Source: Impatiens glandulifera (lineage: Eukaryota > Streptophyta > Magnoliopsida > Ericales > Balsaminaceae). From it: a stretch of 64,000 nt of DNA. This document shows, piece after piece, positions 62,134-64,000 of this stretch; position 1 is the stretch's first letter, and every line of letters starts with the position of its first letter. A model generated the notes under the pieces. That model had not been told where the DNA came from and did not search any database. It worked only from the letters and a program-made list of their open reading frames with translations. The translations under genes were made by a program, and so were the position numbers. The stretch lies in contig NC_061864.1 of assembly GCF_907164915.1 (NCBI RefSeq), positions 13,089,889-13,153,888 of the forward strand, written 5' to 3'.

Positions 62134-64000
62134 ATGAAGGAGGAGATAGAAAACAATATTGTTGAGGGTGGCGAGCTTGTTTCAATGAAGAAGGAGGAGG
62201 AGAGAGAAAATGTTATTGTTGAGGGCGGCGAGTTTGATTCAGTGAAGGAGGAGAGAGAAATTGACGGCGGCGATGGGGATGGAGTTGGCGACGAGATTGA
62301 TTTGATGAAGGAGGAGAGAGAAATTGACGGCGGAGATGGCGATGGAGGCGGCGGCGAGATTGATTCTATGAAGGAGGAGAGAGAAAATGTTATTGTTGAC
62401 GGCGGAGTTGGCGATGGAGGCGAGATTGATTCAATGAAGGAGGAGAAAGAAGTTGACGGCGGCGATGGCGATGGAGATGGCGGCGTGATTGATTCAATGA
62501 AGGAGGAGGAGGAGAAAGAAGTTGGCGATGGAGATGGAGATGGCGGCGAGATTAATTCAATGAAGGAGGAGATAGAAGTTGACGGCGGCGATGGCGATGG
62601 AGGTGGCGGAGAGATTGATTCATTGAAGGTGGAGATAGAAGTTGACGGCGGCGATGGCGGCGAGATTGATTCATTGAAGGTGGTGATAGAAGTTGACGGC
62701 GGCGATGGAGGTGGCGGCGAGATTGATTCATTGAAGGTGGAGATAGAAATTGACGGCGGCGATGGAGGTGGCGGCGAGATTGATTCATTGAAGGTGGAGA
62801 TAGAAGTTGACGGCGGCGATGGCGATGGAGGTGGCGGTGAGATTGATTCAATGCAGGAGGAGAAAGAAGCTGACGGCGGCGATGGCGATGGAGGTGGCGG
62901 TGAGATTGATTCAATGAAGGAGGAGAAAGAAGCTGACGGCGGAGATGGCGATGGAGGTGGCGGCGAGATTGATTCAATGAAGGAGGAGAAAGAAGCTGAC
63001 GGCGGAGATGGCGATGGAGGTGGCGGCGAGATTGGTTTAATGAAGGAGGAGGAAGAAGCTGACGGCGGCGATGGAGATGGAGGTGGCGGCGAGATTGATT
63101 TAACGAAGGAGGAGAAAGAAGCTGACGGCGGCAATTGCGATGGAGGTGGTGGCGAGATTGATTCACTGAAGGAGGAGATGGAAGTTGACGGCGGCGATGG
63201 CGATGGAGGTGGTGGCGAGATTGATTCACTGAAAGAGGAGATGGAAGTTGACGGCGGCGATGGCGATGGAGGTGGTGGCGAGATTGATTCAGTGAAAGAT
63301 GATATGGAAGTTGACGGCGGAGATGGCGGCGACGGTGGTGGAAAAGAAGAGATCTGTGTTGATGAGCATCTTAAGGAGAAGGAGAAGGATGATGATCTAT
63401 TATTATTCATTGACGAAATCAGCGACGAACCATCTAGTTTCTTCAACAACTTGGACTTTCCGCCGCTAATTCCTGAAGATTTGACTTGCATGTCTTCTTC
63501 TTCATCATCAAAATCACCAACTGATCCGCCTGCAACCAAGCCCCTCCTACCGTCCTCCTCCGCCGCCTCTTGGGCACCCATCAAGTCTGAACTATTTCAG
63601 AAAGATACCCATTTCGATCTGCATGCAACTGATATTCAAGATCATCATCACTTTGTCGCCACTGTTCCTCCGGGCGTGGGAGGAACTCTTTCATCCACCG
63701 CATCCATGGAAGTAAACACTACTGGGATCTTCAACATCAACTGCATGGATGATTACGCTATGGAGAATTTCCAGCTCATGGATCTGCTAGATGACTCCAA
63801 TGAAATCTGGGATCCTTCTTCAATCTTTCTGCAGGTAATTATAACTTTTAATTAATTAATTAATTAACTAATTAATTATAATCATTGATCGATCATATAA
63901 TATGTGTTTAAATTAATTAATCAATCATTCAGGTTGAAAGGTTCATCGGCGGAGGAGAAGAGGTGGAAGCCATAACAACTGATCTTCCTCTTCCTACTCC
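62134..64000 (+). CDS. ABI3: ABI3/VP1-like B3 transcription factor, 5' part, with acidic repeat N-terminus
   Basis: Exon 1 is 62134-63834 (567 codons). A GT-AG intron follows (63835-63932), then exon 2 from 63933, cut by the window. Residues from about 419 match the N-terminal activation region of ABI3: acidic DDDLLLFIDE, DFPPLIPEDLTCMSSSSSS (Arabidopsis has LPDFPCMSSSSSSS), SSSAASWAPIKSE, TLSSTASMEVN (about 519) and MENFQLMDLLDDSNEIWDPSSIF (from 543; I compare MMETFGYMDLLDSNEFFDTSAIF from memory). The DNA-binding B3 domain lies beyond the edge. Residues 1 to about 410 are about 19 in-frame repeats of EIDSMKEEKEADGGDGDGGG-type units, a far longer lead-in than the roughly 70 residues in Arabidopsis. 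ABI3 works with abscisic acid signalling to activate seed maturation genes in the nucleus. The family call rests on the 419-567 region and is strong; the repeat's role is unknown. Confidence 0.85.
62165..63330 (+). repeat. In-frame coding minisatellite, about 19 units of 39-63 bp
   Basis: Units centre on GAGATTGATTCAATGAAGGA followed by GACGGCGGCGATGGCGATGG-like GGC/GAT runs. The commonest full unit is 63 bases (21 codons); shorter ones lack GGCGATGGA blocks in multiples of three. Neighbouring units near 62880-63060 and 63160-63290 are almost identical, which points to recent unequal exchange or slippage, while early units (62134-62600) are more varied. Confidence 0.95.

Noticed and set aside
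62552..63229. 225-codon minus-strand frame with NQSRRHLHRHRRRQLL repeats
   Set aside because: Another frame of the same minisatellite; periodic translation of a repeat, not a gene.
62031..63584. 517-codon minus-strand frame rich in SPPPPSPSPPS, extensin-like
   Set aside because: It is the antisense of the Gly/Asp repeat in the ABI3-like exon. The repeat's codon make-up keeps several frames open. The frame has no signal peptide, and it runs through the conserved ABI3 region, whose plus-strand frame is clearly the coding one.

Overview
This window is nuclear DNA of a flowering plant, most likely a eudicot. The genes are plant-specific or plant-type (CLASP, a PIF1-like bHLH, RPT2, F-box/LRR, S1-type self-incompatibility homologue, defensin-like peptide, ABI3-like B3 factor). 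They carry many introns with GT-AG borders, and the intergenic DNA is very AT-rich and full of decayed transposons and SINEs. Nothing looks bacterial, organellar or viral. I cannot name the species.

Layout. 1-7164: gene-poor, with a nested pair of inverted-repeat elements at 4250-5395. 7165-20397 (+): complete CLASP gene, 21 coding exons, 1428 codons, including one GC-AG intron and SINE pieces in introns. 24457-28371 (+): complete PIF1-like gene, 8 coding exons, 547 codons, with an altered phytochrome-binding motif and a 21-residue repeat. 28789-30678 (-): complete proteasome ATPase RPT2, 6 exons, 446 codons, convergent with PIF1. 30889-38700: transposon-rich (Helitron-like end, foldback element with a 21-bp minisatellite, two long-inverted-repeat elements, a CCCGA-rich element). 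38797-40616 and 41392-43522 (-): tandem F-box/LRR genes, both with frame breaks. 44088-45222: truncated third copy of the long-inverted-repeat element. 47084-47491 (-): S1-family secreted protein. 51095-51452 (+): six-cysteine defensin-like peptide. 51453-60690: AT-rich repeats, including an 88-bp (TA)n and a tandem cluster with tRNA-like boxes. 60690-60898: seven-copy CCAAT minisatellite. 62134-64000 (+): 5' part of an ABI3/VP1-like gene with an unusual N-terminal acidic Gly/Asp repeat, cut by the window edge.

The genes do not form an operon-like system. PIF1 (light-regulated repressor of germination) and ABI3 (seed dormancy regulator) act in related seed programmes, but about 34 kb and several unrelated loci lie between them, so I infer no functional cluster. 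I did not find a convincing new multi-gene system. The best leads are the ABI3 N-terminal repeat, the altered PIF1 phytochrome-binding motif, and the long-inverted-repeat transposon family with a conserved interior.
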